Below are positions 11,287 to 23,291 of a stretch of DNA of 64,000 nucleotides, piece by piece. Every line of letters begins with the position of its first letter. Within the stretch, counting starts at the first letter, position 1. Source of the stretch: Dugong dugon (taxonomy: Eukaryota; Chordata; Mammalia; Sirenia; Dugongidae); NCBI GenBank assembly GCA_030035585.1, contig CM057460.1:134152714-134216713 (forward strand), read 5' to 3'. The translations under genes and the position numbers were made by a program. The notes under the pieces were generated by a model. It was not told where the DNA came from. It was given only the letters and a program-made list of their open reading frames with translations, and ran no database searches.

Positions 11287-12644
11287 TAAAATAAAGTACA
11301 GTGCAATGTACTAGGTGTTAACACAAGCAATATGTACAACAATGGAAAGAGTACTGAAAGGAAGGGGTATTTAGGGATGAACTTCCAGAGGAAGTAACTT
11401 CTGAGTTGGGTTTGAATGTAAACATGAGAGTATGACAGACGTTGGTGGAGAGAACGTGGGGAGAGAATGGTAAGTGGACAGGGCAGCAGACATTCCAGAT
11501 GAAAAGACCTGAGAACAAAACACTGAGGAAGGTTTACATTTAGGGAGCTGAAAGAAGGAGAGAGATCAAAATAGAGAGAGCATCTTCAGAGAAGGAGAAA
11601 CTAATATCCAGAGCTAGCTTTAAAAATGGAATATTTATTTATATAGTGCTCTTGCGCTCCAGCAGACACAATGAGCACCTAACTTCTTATCAGTTTTGTA
11701 GTCGATAGGAAACCCAACGTACTGTAGCACAATAGAACTGATTGATAAGGCAGATACACTGGCGAAAATGCAGAAATTAATATAAGTGTCAAAGTAGTAA
11801 TTTAGAATTTTAAAAAAACACTATCCCTCTCAAGCAATTACAATTTAAACTAATACGCGAACATCGATTTTAAGTGTGTACACTTTAAAGCAATCCTATA
11901 AAATAGAGTTGATTGGCTAGATTGCAGACTCTGAGAGGGCAGGAAATAAGAATTGACATAATAAATTTCTAAAGATTAATTAGTGTTTCTACTTCTAATC
12001 TTGCACTTCTTTACAAGCTTTATTTTGTTTTTTAAAGAAACGTCTTCTTTTCTCTCTACGTTTTTTCTCAACTTAGCTCAGTTGCAAACCCCTGCTCTTT
12101 TTGGCAGCTTACTTCTCATTAGGGAGCAATCTTTCTCTGACTCAGACATTTCTGCCTTTTCCCCTCTCTCGTGTAAGACCTCTACCTAAATTTTCCAGCT
12201 ATGTTTCAGCTAAAAGATCCCCTTTCCTGTGTGGGTAATGCATTTCTCTTCAGTTTATTTTCTACTGTACAGTTTCCCTGTCCCTCCTTGGAAGAAAGTC
12301 CTCTTATAGAACTTTCTTAGCTCTCAACATATCTGGGCACAGTGATTTAGAGATGTGTTGTAAATTTTCCTCAGATACGAGTTTCTTGATTGAGAGAGAA
12401 TACTTGTACCCAGAAGCTCTTCACATAGAAGGTTAATTAAGACTTTAGCTTACCATGTGCTAATTAAATGATTTTCCTGCTTTCTATATAAACTTTTTGT
12501 TGCCATGTACACTTAAATACTAATTAACATTGTTATCAATTCAAGGATTATTCAGTATTTAACACAATTAAAAACGTATTTATGGACTATCACATCAATT
12601 CAGAAATTATTAAGCTTATAAAATATAAATATAGATAAACTTTT
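11287..12644. other. single-copy DNA, no gene recognised
   Basis: No gene or family signature recognised. Frames at 11,318-11,518 (-) and 11,983-12,189 (+) carry no motif. Confidence 0.5.
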
Positions 12645-15600
12645 GATACCATCAAAAAGAAAGAAGACGTAAAAAAAGAACATTAATCAAAGAAATTGAA
12701 AACGAGAAAATAGAGAAAAGCAATTAAACAAAAAACTGGTTCTTTGGAAAAATCAGTAAAATTAATAAACTTCTAGCAAGACTGACAAAGATGAAAAGAG
12801 AAAAGACACAAATCAACAATATCAGGAATAAAACAGGGGCTATCACTACAAACCTTGCATATAGCAAAAGGATAATAAGAGAACTCTACAAACAACTTTG
12901 TGCTCATAAATTTGACAACTTAGAAGAAAAGGACTCAGAAAGTCACAATCTACCAAAACCGAATCAAGATTAAATATGCAGCTTGAATAGTTCTATAACC
13001 ACTAAAGAAATTGAATTAGTAATTTAAAAGCTCCTGAAAAAGAAATCTTCAGGCACAGTTGGTTTCAGCGAATAATCCTACAAAACATTTAAAGAATTAA
13101 TACTAAATTTACACAATATCTTCCAAAAAATAGAGGAGGAGGGAATATTTTCCAACTCATTTTATGAGGCAAACACCACCCTGACCAGAGAAAGAAAACT
13201 ACAGACCAATACCTCTCATAACTTAGGATGCAAAAATTCCCAACAAATACTAGCAAATCAAATCCAGCAATGTATAAAAAGAAGTGTACACCATGACCAA
13301 GTAGGATTTATTCAGGTGTGCAAGACTGGTTCGACATTTGAAAATCAGTCTGTGTAATCCACCATATCAACAGGCTAATGAAGAAATATCATACGATTGT
13401 ATCAATTAATGCTGAAAACATTTGACAAAATCTAATACTCATTCATGATAAAAATTCTCAGCTAACTAGGAATAGAGGAGCAACTTCTTTAACTTGATAA
13501 AGTACATCTACAAAACACCTACAGTTAATTCCATACTTAATGGTGAAAGACTCAAGGCAACGATGTCTATTCTCACCACTTTTATTCAACATAGTACTGG
13601 AAGTTCTAAACAGTGCAATAAAACAAGAAAAAGAAATTAAACGCATATGGATTGGAAAAGCAGAACTAAAACTGTACCTATTTGCAAATGACATGATTGC
13701 CTATATGAAAAATCCTAAGGAATTTTTTAAAAAGGGGGAAATGAAGTTCATAGTAGTAATAAGTGAATTCAGTAAGGTCACAAGATACAAGATAAACACA
13801 CAAAAATCAATTGCATTTCTATATAATATCAAGGAATATGCTGAAACCAAAATTTAAATCACAATGTCATTAAATAATTTTCCAAAGAAAATGAAATACT
13901 TAGGTATAAACTTAACCAAACATATACAGAATCTGTATACTGAAAATTACAAAATGAAGATGACAGAAATCAAAGACCAAAATAAGTGGAGACATGTATT
14001 ATGTTTGTGGATTGGAAGATGTCAGTTCTCCCCAAATCAATCTATAGGTTTAACGTAATTCCTGTCAAAATTCCAGGGAAGTGTTGTGTAGATAGAGATA
14101 AGCTTTATTCTAAAATTTACATGGAAAAGTACAGGTCCTAGAATAGTTAAAAGAATCTTGCAAAAAAAAAAGCTAGGAGCAATCATTCTACCCAATATCA
14201 AGGTCTACTATAAAGATACAGTAATCAAGACAGTGTGATATTGGTAGAGAGATATACTCAAGAATCAATGGAACAGTATAGAGAACCAGAAATAGATCCA
14301 CACAAAATATGCCCAACTGATTTTTGACAAAGGTACAAAAATAATTTAATGGAGGAAGGATAGGGTTTTAGATATAAGGTGCTGGAGGCAAAAAATAATA
14401 ATAATAATTCAATCTAAATCTCACACTTTATAAAAAAATTAATTTAAAATGGGTCACAGATTTAAATATAAAACATAAAACTATAAAACTTGCAGAAAAA
14501 AAATTTTAAAGGAGAAAATATTTTGGATCTAGGGTTAGGCAATAATTCTTACACTTGACACCAAAATCACAATCCTTAAAAAAAATTGATAAATTGGACC
14601 TCATCAAGATTAAAAAACTTTGATCAGCAAAAGGCTTTGTTAAAAGAATGAAAAGACAAACTATACACCAGGAGAAAATATTTTCAAACCTTGTGTCTAA
14701 CAATGACTAGTATCTAGACTAGGTAAGGAACACTCAAAACTCAACATTAAAAAATCAAACAATCGCATTAGAAAAAGGACAAAATACATGAACAGATATT
14801 TCACCAAAGAGGATATGAAAATAAGCACATGAAAAGATGTTCAACAGCATTAGTCATTCGAAAATTCAAATTAAAACCACAAAGAAATATCACTACACAC
14901 CTATCAGAATGACTGAAAAAAAAAAGTGACCAACAGCAAGTTACAGTGAGGATGCAGAGAAATTCAATCACTCATACATTTCTGGTGGGAATGTAAAATG
15001 GTACAGTCACTCTAGGAAACAGTTGGGCAGTTTCTTATAGAAGTAAACATGCAACTACCGTACAACCTAGCAATTGCTCTCTTGGGCATTTATGCCAGAG
15101 AAATGAAAACTAATGTGCACACAAAAAAACCTGTAACAGATGTTCACAGCAGCTTTATTCATAGTAGCCAAAAACTGGGAACAACACACACGTCCTTCAA
15201 CAGGTGAATGATTAAATGAACCGTGGTACATTCATATCATAGGATACTACTCAGCAATAGAAAGGAGTGAACTATTGATACATGCAACAACTTTGATGAC
15301 TCTCTAGAGAATTATGCTGAGCCCTGGTGTCACAATGGTTAAGATCTAGGCTGCTAACCAAAAGGTTGACAGTTCAAATCCACCAGCCACTCCTTGGAAA
15401 CCCAATGGGGCAGTTCTACTCTGTCCTGTAGGGTGGCTATGGGTCACAACCGACTCGGTGGCACGTAACGACAACAAAAGGTTACATACTGTATGATTTC
15501 ATTTATACAAAATTCCTAAAAGGACAAAATTATAGAAATGAAGAACTGATTACTAGTTGCCAATGGGCAGTGAAGGGGGTAAGTGGGTGTGGCTGTAAAG

Positions 15601-15795
15601 GGGTAAGAGAGATCCTTGTGATGATGAAACTGTTCTGTATCTTGGCTGTATCAATGTCAATATCCTGGTTGTGATATTCTACTATATTTTTCTCACTGGG
15701 AGAAACTGGGTAAAGGGTACAGGGGATCTCTCTGTATTACTTCTTACAACTGCATGTGAACCTTCAATTATTCCAAAAGAAAAGCTTAATTCAAA
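12645..15795 (+). mobile_element. L1 LINE, degenerate ORF2 and 3' UTR
   Basis: A 3.1-kb L1 fragment covering the middle of ORF2 to the 3' UTR. Recognisable stretches include the reverse-transcriptase palm in the frame at 13,540-13,857. There the active-site signature expected as FADD reads FAND (codons at 13,681-13,692), so one catalytic Asp is lost. Downstream come the 'kdmnkh'-type, C-terminal ORF2 and 3' UTR blocks ('ttcatagtagccaaaaactggga', 'gtatgatttcatttatac'). Frameshifts and stops are frequent. An AfroSINE sits in the 3' part. Confidence 0.9.
15321..15477 (+). repeat. AfroSINE, short form, inside the L1
   Basis: Begins GCCCTGGTGTCACAATGGTT (A-box region), then 'ctaaccaaaaggttgacagttcaaatcc' (B box), then directly 'actccttggaaacccaatggggcagttctactctgtcc' without the 45-bp central segment, and a tail ending 'cggtggcacgtaacgacaacaaa'. 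The missing central segment marks the shortened subfamily. The head and tail are both intact. Confidence 0.9.
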
Positions 15796-16375
15796 ACATT
15801 ACTTCTAATATTTTCTTATTTTTTAATTTTTTAATAAAATTTTTATCAATCCTGAAAAGAGACATAGGAGTCAAATTATAATATAATTCCATGGGAGGCA
15901 ATGGGGAATTATTAATCTATCTTACTAAATACTGATTAATAGGCATAATACTAATAATCTATATTGTAAGTGAGAAGCCCTCTATGGGATATTGCAAGAT
16001 AACTGAACGTAATATTGCCTCCACAAATCTTATGTGGAACAAGCTATCATATGAGAAACCAAAAATATATTGAGTGTGAATACAGTCTCAGTTTCCCCAT
16101 ATAGAATGATTAATAAAGTGGTATTTCTAAGCTAATCTTATCCAAATTATGACTTTATGCAGTGTTTCTTCTGTTACCACTGCTCAGGCTCATTAGTGAG
16201 TTTTAATCTCTGATAATGTCATATTTATTAACATTAAGATAGTCAATGTGGGTCATTTGCTAATTGGAATAATTCTATAATACAAAGAGAAAATCTCATC
16301 ATTTCTGTGCAAAGAAAATCATTATAAAAGTACAATCTATAAATTGTATCCTATGATTGGATACTGAGGCCATAA
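15796..16375. other. single-copy AT-rich DNA
   Basis: No gene or repeat family recognised. Confidence 0.5.
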
Positions 16376-16444
16376 ATCTATAGCAACCCTATAGGACAGA
16401 GTAGAACTGCCCCATAGGGTTTCCAAGGAGCAGCTAGTGGATTT
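16376..16444 (-). repeat. AfroSINE fragment, short form
   Basis: Only the block from TAGCAACCCTATAGGACAGA through CCATAGGGTTTCCAAGGAGC to 'agctagtggatt' remains. The direct step from 'ttccaagg' to 'agcagc' shows the short form. Confidence 0.8.
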
Positions 16445-16529
16445 ATCCTTTGCCCCATCATGCATTGACCTTGACAGTACAGGTAACATGCCATTTGTAT
16501 ACTATTTTATCCATTCATTTGTTCAGTTT

Positions 16530-16650
16530 TTTTTAAATTTGTTCAGCTAACATTATTGAGGACACAATGTGTGCATAAAATTATGCTAGGCACTGAAGTA
16601 GGGAAGAAAGATAAGTAAGGCTCTGCCCTCAAGTAGATTTAAAAATAACA
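16530..16650 (+). repeat. ancient MIR/L2-like fragment
   Basis: Shows a decayed 'gcaggcactgaagtaggg... gctctgccctcaag' arrangement typical of old mammalian interspersed repeats. Family not assigned. Confidence 0.35.
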
Positions 16651-17071
16651 CACATCCAGGAGCATCAACATATAAAACAGAAAGTCTTAAATGCCCTAAG
16701 ATACAGTCTGTATAAACAAGGGGTCATCAGCATTCAGGAGAAGTGAGTCCTCCTGACTAAGAGAAATCAGGCTTTATGGAGATATTGGCAACTAGTAGGA
16801 TTTTTAAGGAGGCTAGATTTGAACAGACTGAAGTGGTGAAGGGTGAGGACAGGAGCAAAGACCTTCTGGAATTGTGAGGGAAATCTGAGTCCATCTTGGA
16901 TGACAAAGGTGTGTCCTCTATTCTACCTCTGACACTGGTCATTCCAGCTTGCTTACATATTTTCAGTGACAGGTCAGTAACTACTTTGAAAATAAGTTTC
17001 TTGAGTTATACAGTAAATTTCTTACTGTTACCTATTTCCTTATTTAGAAAATGAACTTCACAGAAATTAAA
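16651..17071. other. single-copy DNA
   Basis: No gene or repeat family recognised. Confidence 0.45.
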
Positions 17072-17270
17072 ACCAGTTGCTGTCGAGTTGACTCCAACTC
17101 ATGGTTACCCTTATGTGTATCAGAGTAAACTGTGTTCCATGGGGACAATAGCTGATTTTTCAGAAGTAGATAGCCAAGCCTTTCTTCTGAGACCTCTCTG
17201 GGTGGACTTGAACTGACAAACTTTCTGTTAGAAGCTGAGTGCCTTAGCCATTTGCACCACTTAAGGACTC
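17072..17270 (-). repeat. AfroSINE, type with long central domain
   Basis: Complement of tail (AACCAGTTGCTGTCGAGTTG), then the central domain 'atagctgatttttcagaagtagatagccaagcctttcttctgagac', then head with 'tggacttgaactgacaaactttctgttagaagctgag' and TTGCACCAC. The central domain 'gctgatttttcagaagtagat' is the module also seen in RTE1 and in the tRNA-Gly-headed SINE of this window. Confidence 0.85.
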
Positions 17271-17762
17271 TGTACAGGAATTAAGAAACCATAAATTTCT
17301 AAAATACCAAATAAATACATATTTTTTTACTATTTTTGTTAACAATGAAGACAGAATAAGAGAAAGCTGGCACAAAGGGTAGCAGTCAGATAGGAAATTA
17401 TTTACAAGGAAGAATTCTGTGGGGATTAGGGTTTAAGGATTGTAGCACTGGAATAGTTGCCAAAGGAAGTTTAGGAATACCTGTGGTCTTTAAAGGAAAA
17501 GAGAAATTAGTACTCATTGTCCTAGGACAGTGTTACAGTCTATCTTCAAAACCCAGTATGGGAATATACCAGATGTGAATTTCTTTCAACTTGTGAGTGT
17601 TTGTGCCTGATGAAGCTAAGACTGGTAAATAATTTAAGTGCATATGTTTATCTATCATTAATCCTCTAAGGAGTTTAAGAGAGGCCTTGGGATTTTTTCA
17701 TCTGTGTATTGATTTGGGTCATCCTTTTTGATGCTCATCCATATGCTTTCATACTAGAACAC
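17271..17762. other. single-copy DNA
   Basis: No gene or repeat family recognised. Confidence 0.45.
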
Positions 17763-18058
17763 GTTGTTGTTGTTATTAGCTGCCGTCAAGTCGGCCCTAA
17801 CTCAGGGCAACTCCATGCACAATGACATCAGACTAGACCACTGTGATCCTTAGGGTTTTTCAATCACTGATTTTCGGAAGTAGATCACCAGACGTTTCTT
17901 CCTAGTCTGTTTTAGTCTGGAAACTCCACTGAAACCTCTTCAACATCCTAGCAACACACAAGCCACCACTGACAAACAGGTGGTGGTTGCACGTAAGGTG
18001 CGTTGAATGAGAATTGAATATGAAAGGCAAGAATTCTACCACTGAACCACCTCTGCTC
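17763..18058 (-). repeat. composite SINE with tRNA-Gly-like head and RTE1-like body
   Basis: Read on the minus strand it starts at about 18,058 with a tRNA-Gly-like head: GTTCAGTGGTAGAATTCTTG keeps the A-box region, the B-box part is decayed. It continues with a body of about 160 bases and ends in an RTE/AfroSINE-type tail with a (GTT)n-like end (17,763-17,775 on the + strand). The body carries GGCTTGTGTGTTGCTAGGAT (complement of 17,945-17,964), which aligns with GGCTTATGTGTTGCTGTGAT in the 5' leader of the full-length RTE1 (complement of 33,137-33,156), followed by matching 'tttccagact' and 'gaaaatcag' blocks. A second copy is at 48,070-48,405. Confidence 0.75.
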
Positions 18059-19745
18059 CCACTAGACACTTAATAGAGTCTTAATGTCAGTGTACCTACT
18101 CACAAATTTAAACTCTATCTTTCCCTTCTTCCCCAGCATTTCTCTTGTCTGCCTGGTTCTCATCACGTATCACAGCCCACACCCAAACTAAAGAGGCAGA
18201 GGAGTCCACAGGCTCCTCTAGTCTGAAAGGGTAAAATACATCCCTGCTCTCTCTGCTGCCCCAAGCCATGGGAGGGGACAGGAGACAGGGCCACCCTATG
18301 TTCCCAGCATAGGCAGTCATTCATGTGTTGTAATTTGAAGACTATGACAGAGCCCTTCGAACCCTAGAGAATCTTTCTCTATGACCCCTTCATGGGGATT
18401 GGTGGCCACTGTAATGTACACAGGTTACTTGAGTGAAATAATGCACAAACAGCCCAAGTAGCCTAGTTTCCTGCCAAAGGAGGAACACTCTCCCTCTCCA
18501 ATTAGCCAATTAAGTGGCCCCTGAAAGCTAAGGTCTTTAAAGCCTCACATATACTCCATGGAATCTGGAACCTTGATGTGTGAGTGTGTGTGTGTGTCTG
18601 TATTAGGGTAAGGAGGAGGGAAGGAGTAAGTAAAGAAAGGTGATTATGTCACATATAAGATATTAAAAACACATCTTAGTTCTCCTTGAAACTCTAAAAA
18701 CTACTCCCATAATTCAAAAGTGATTTTCATCCTAGTAAAAATTAACTGAATCAAATTTAATGAGCCCTGTGACTCAACAACAGCAGCAACATGATTGTAA
18801 AGCAATGTTGGGTTCAACTGTGAGGGTGGATAAAGTGCTGAACATAACTGAGTTATCCATTTCTTTAGATAATTTTTAAAGCCTTGCAGGTTTTGATCTT
18901 GAAAATTTTTAAACGCTACAAATAATTGAGTCTTAGCCTCACCACTTCCAATTTGACTGAGTGACATTAAAAAAACAAACAAACAAAAAACATGTAAGGT
19001 CTTCAAACGTGAACACAAAGCCCTTCACACCCACCCCTGCTACTCCTACTCTCTAATTCTATAGAGATATTATGAATTTACATAACAGATCTGTTTCCCC
19101 CAGCACAGTTCAAAAAAAGAAACATATTAGATCAACAAAGAGTGTTTTTACTTTAGCCTGATGAGCTGTATTTCAAACAGCCATGCAGATAGGAGGCTTA
19201 AGAGTCATCTGCTTATACACACACGTACACATGCACTCCTTCCCATTTGATGATCACAAAGCAAACTCTTATAATCACAGATTGTAGGACTGAACTTCTT
19301 GGGAGACATGCCATCTAAGAACCCACAACACTGCAGAGAAGTTTAATTACTACATTGCCCCATGGAGCTTGCCCTCAATTCTGACGAGTGGATTTCACGT
19401 AAACCTTATAAACAAAATGTCTAACTCCTTCTGCTCAGAGTAAAAAAATGTCTGTATACTTTCTCAAGTAATCAGTCCCAAGGTGAGGAATTCCCAAAGA
19501 AAACAATAGTTTTTAAGCTTATGTGGTTTTGTCAAATTCCAGATACCATGCAAAAATGTCAAGTATGAGTTTTTGTCTTCTTGTCAAGGTCTAGTTCACT
19601 CACCTGAATAAACTCACCTCTGATACACATTACTCCATCAGTATTAGATTAGAATTTTCTTCCTTGGACAATGCTTAATGCAGAAATGGGTAAAGTCATG
19701 TTGCTTTGAGTAGCTAAAGTTAAACATTTATTTTAAAGCGTACAT
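18059..19745. other. single-copy DNA with a short GT repeat
   Basis: No gene recognised. A (GT)n tract lies at about 18,578-18,600. The 105-codon minus frame at 18,701-19,018 starts with an apparent hydrophobic N-terminus but has no family signature and no supporting splice or promoter context. I treat it as a chance frame. Confidence 0.45.
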
Positions 19746-20283
19746 GTTGTTTTTGTTAGGTGCCACCTAGTCAGTTCTGACCAATAGCAACCCTATGTAC
19801 AACAGAATGAACCACTGCTGGGTCCTGTGCCATCTTCACAATCTTTGCTATGCTTAAGCCTGTTGTTGCAGGCATTGTGTCAATTCATCTCGATGAGAGT
19901 CTTCCCCTTTCTCACTGATCCTCTACTTTACCAAGCAAGAAGTCCTTCTCTGGGGACTGGTCCCTCCTGATAACAAGTTCAAAGTACATGAGACCAAGTC
20001 TCGTCATCCTCGCTTCTAAGGAGCATTCTGGCTGTACTTCTTCCGAAATAGATTTGTTCGGTCTTCTGGCAGTCCATGGTATATTCAATACTCTTCGCTA
20101 ACACCACAATTCGAAGGCATCAATTCTTCTTCAGTCTTCCTTATTCATTGTCCAGTTTTCACACGTATATGAGGCAATTGAAAATACCATGGCTTGGGTC
20201 AGGTACACCTTAGTCCTTAAGGTAACATCTTTGCTTTTTAACACTTTAAAGAGAGTCTTTTACACCAAACATGTCCAATGCAC
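19746..20283 (-). mobile_element. RTE1 LINE 3' end, 5'-truncated
   Basis: The left edge is the RTE1 3' terminus (GTTGTTTTTGTTAGGTGCCA on the + strand). The copy then runs through 'accactgctgggtcctgtgccatc', 'ggggactggtccctcctgataac' and 'ggcagtccatggtatattc' to about 20,283, where it stops upstream of L1 sequence. It covers roughly the last 540 bases of RTE1 only. Confidence 0.9.
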
Positions 20284-20346
20284 CTGGTAATAAATCAAAG
20301 ATGGAATAGAAAAATTCCTAGAATCAAATGATAATGAAAACACATC

Positions 20347-20868
20347 TGTCATGGATTGAATTGTGTCCCCCAAAAATACATGTACCAAACTGGTTAGGTC
20401 ATGATTCCTAGTATTGTGTGATTGTCCACTATTTTGTCATCTGATGTGATTTTCCTATGTGTTGTAAACCCTACCTCTATAATGTTAATGAGATGGGATA
20501 GGTGGCATTTATGTTAATGAGGCAAGACTCAATCTACAAGATTGGATTGTGTCTTGAGCCAATCTCTTTTGAGATATAAAAGAGAGAAAGCAAGCAGAGA
20601 GGCAGGGGGGCCTCATATCACCAAGAAAGCAGTGCCGAGAGCAGAGCACATCCTTTGGACCCGGAGTTCCTGCACAGAGGAGCTCCTAGTCCAGCAGAAG
20701 ATTGATGACAAGGACCTTCCTCCAGAGCTGACAGAGAAAGCCTTCCCTTGGAGCTGATGCCCTGAATTTGGACTTCTGGACTACTAGACTGTAAAAGAAT
20801 AAAATTCTGTTTGTTAAAGCCATCCACTTGTGGTATTTCTGTTACAGCAGCACTAGATGACTGAGACA
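20347..20868 (+). mobile_element. solo ERVL-MaLR-type LTR
   Basis: A 522-bp element starting TGTCATGGATTGAATTGTGT and ending CACTAGATGACTGAGACA, with an AATAAA-like signal in 'aagaataaaattctgtttg' near its 3' end as in MaLR-type LTRs. It lies inside the L1 ORF2 and is bordered by ACATC (20,342-20,346) and ACATT (20,869-20,873), a 5-bp target-site duplication with one mismatch. Related reverse copies are at 24,482-25,590 and 36,230-36,642. The + frame at 20,542-20,757 lies in the LTR and is not a gene. Confidence 0.75.
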
Positions 20869-21682
20869 ACATTGTACCAAAACCTTTGGGATACAGCAAA
20901 GGCAGAGCTCAGAGGTTAATTTATAGCAACAGATGAACACATCAAAAAAGAAGAAAGGGATAAAATCAAAATGTTAGCTTTACATCTGGAACAAATAGAA
21001 AGAGAACAGTAAAAGAAGCCCACAGCAACCAGAAGAAAGGAAATAAAGATCAGAGCAGAAATAAATGAAATGGAGACTAGAAAAACAATAGAAACAAACA
21101 AACAAACAAAAAAAAAAACAAGAAAAGTTGATTCTTTGAGAGGATCAACAAAATCAACAAACCAATGGCAAAACTGATAGAAGAAAAACAGGAGAGGAAG
21201 CATATAACCCAAATAGGAAATGAAATGAGGACATCACAACAGTTGAAATGAAATAGATCATAACAGAGTACTATCAAAAACTGTACTCCAACAAATTTGA
21301 AAGCCTAGAGGAAATAGACTAATTTCTAGAAACACACTACCTATCTAAACTAACACAAACTGAGGTAAAAAATCTGAACAGATACATAACAAGAGAAGAG
21401 ACTGAAAAGGTAATTAAAAAAAAGACTCCCAACCAAAAGAAGTCCTGGCCCAGATGGCTTCACTGGAGAATTCTACCAAACATTCAGAGAAGAGCTCACA
21501 GTACTACTCAAACTATTTCAGAACATAGAAAAAGAACAGATACTTCCAAATTCATTCCATAAAGCTAGCATAACCTTGATACCAAACCAGGCAAAGACAC
21601 CACAAAAAAAGAAAATTACAGACCAGTATCTCTCATGAATATAGATGCAAAAATTCTCAATGAATTCTAGCCAAGAATTCAG

Positions 21683-21686
<4 letters not shown>

Positions 21687-21726
<40 letters not shown>

Positions 21727-21745
21727 GTATATACACACACATATA
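21687..21745. repeat. (AT)n then (CA)-like microsatellite
   Basis: About 20 AT dinucleotides followed by 'acgtatatacacacacatatacc', within the L1. Confidence 0.95.
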
Positions 21746-21948
21746 CCATGACCAAGTGAGATTCATACCAGATATGCAAGGATAGTTGAACACTGGAAAG
21801 TCAATCGACGTTATCCACCACATAAATAAAAGAATCACATCTCAATAGATGCAGAAAAAGCTTTTGATAAAGTCCAATACCCATTCTTAATAAAAACTCT
21901 CAATAAAATAGATACAAAAGGGAAATGCCTCAACATAATAAAGGGCAT

Positions 21949-22087
21949 CATGATTAAGAGTTCAGCTACTAACCAAGTGGTCAGCAGTTCAAATACACCA
22001 GCCACTCTTTGCAAACACTATGTGGCAGCTCTACTCTGTTCTATAGGGTCGCTATGAGTCAGAATCAACTTGATGGCAATGAGTTAT
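21949..22087 (+). repeat. AfroSINE, short form, 5'-shortened
   Basis: Starts within the head ('atgattaagagttcagctactaacc'), shows 'gtcagcagttcaaatacacc' (B box), the short-form junction and a tail 'ctatagggtcgctatgagtcagaatcaacttgatgg'. It interrupts the L1 reading at 'aagggcatc / aaaaccagcagcc'. Confidence 0.85.
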
Positions 22088-23291
22088 ACAAAACCAGCAG
22101 CCAACATCATTCTCAATGGAAAGAGGATGAAAACATTCCGTGTGAGAACGGGAACCAGATGAGAATGCCTTTACCATTACTCCTATTTAACATTGTGCTG
22201 GAGATCCCAGCTAGAACAATAAGGCAAGAAAAAATAAACGGCATCCAAACTGGTAAGGAAGAAGTAAAATTATCCCTATTCATGAATAATATGATACTAT
22301 ATGTACAGAACTCTAAGGAATCCACAAAGAAACTACTGGAACTAATAGAGAGATTCAGCAAAGTAGCAGGTTAAAATATAAACATACAAAAATCTGTTGG
22401 ATTCCTATACACCAATAAAGAGAACCACAAAAAGAAAATCAGAATAGCAATACTACTTATAATAGCCCCTAAAAAAGTAAAATACTTAGGAATAAATCTA
22501 ATCGGGGATGTAAAAGACCTATACAAAGAAAACTACAAAACACTACTGCAATAAACATAAATGGAAAAACATATTGTGCTCATGGATAGGTAGACTAAAC
22601 ATTGTAAAAATATCAATTCTACCCAAAGCAATCTATAAATATAATGCAATCTCTATCTAAATATCAACAGCATTCTTTAATAAGATGGAAAAACTAATCA
22701 TTAACTTTATATGGAAAGGAAATAGGTCCTGGATAAGTAAAGCATTGTTGAAGAAGAACAAAGCAGGAGGCCTCACACTATCTGACTTCAGAACTTACTA
22801 CACAGCATTGGTAGTCAAAACAGCCTGGTACTCATACAATGACAGACACACTGATCAATGGAACAGAATTGAGAACCCAGACGTAAATCCATCCACCTAC
22901 AGTCTCCTGACCTTCGACAAAGGCTCAAAGTCCATTAAATGGGGAAAAGACAGTCTTCTTAACAAATGGTGCTGGCAAAACTGGATGTCCATCTGTAAAA
23001 AACTGAAACAGGACCCATACCTCACACTATACACAAAAACTAATCCACAAGGGATCAAAGACCTAAATATAAAACCAAAACTATAAAGATCATGGAAGAA
23101 AAAATGGGATCAATGCTAGAGGCCCTAATATACAGCATAAATAGGATACAAAGCATTACTAACTACACAAACACCAGAAGATAAGCTAGAGAACTGGATC
23201 TTCTGAAAATTAAACACTTATGCTCATCAAAAGACTTCAGCAAAAGAGGAAAAAGAGAACCTGCAGACTGGAGGAAAAAATTTGACTATGA

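Larger units (their letters stand above)
20286..23285 (+). mobile_element. L1 LINE, degenerate ORF2
   Basis: An L1 fragment covering ORF2 from the endonuclease-RT linker to the C-terminus, interrupted by a MaLR-type LTR (20,347-20,868) and an AfroSINE (21,949-22,087). The RT signature expected as FADD reads FMNN (22,279-22,290), so both catalytic Asp residues are lost. The best preserved part is the C-terminal frame 22,685-23,086 (133 codons) with the L1 block [16 protein letters not shown] and a Cys/Trp-rich 'NKWCWQNW' region. It ends abruptly against RTE1 sequence near 23,290. Confidence 0.9.

Noticed and set aside
18701-19018. 105-codon minus frame with a hydrophobic start suggestive of a signal peptide
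   Set aside because: No recognisable family, AT-rich context and no promoter or splice support; a chance frame is more likely.
21687-21745. Regular short repeats as a CRISPR-like array
   Set aside because: Simple AT dinucleotide microsatellite in a mammalian L1; no spacers.
22009-23086. Plus frames of 121 and 133 codons with clear protein similarity
   Set aside because: L1 ORF2 remnants, with the RT active site destroyed.
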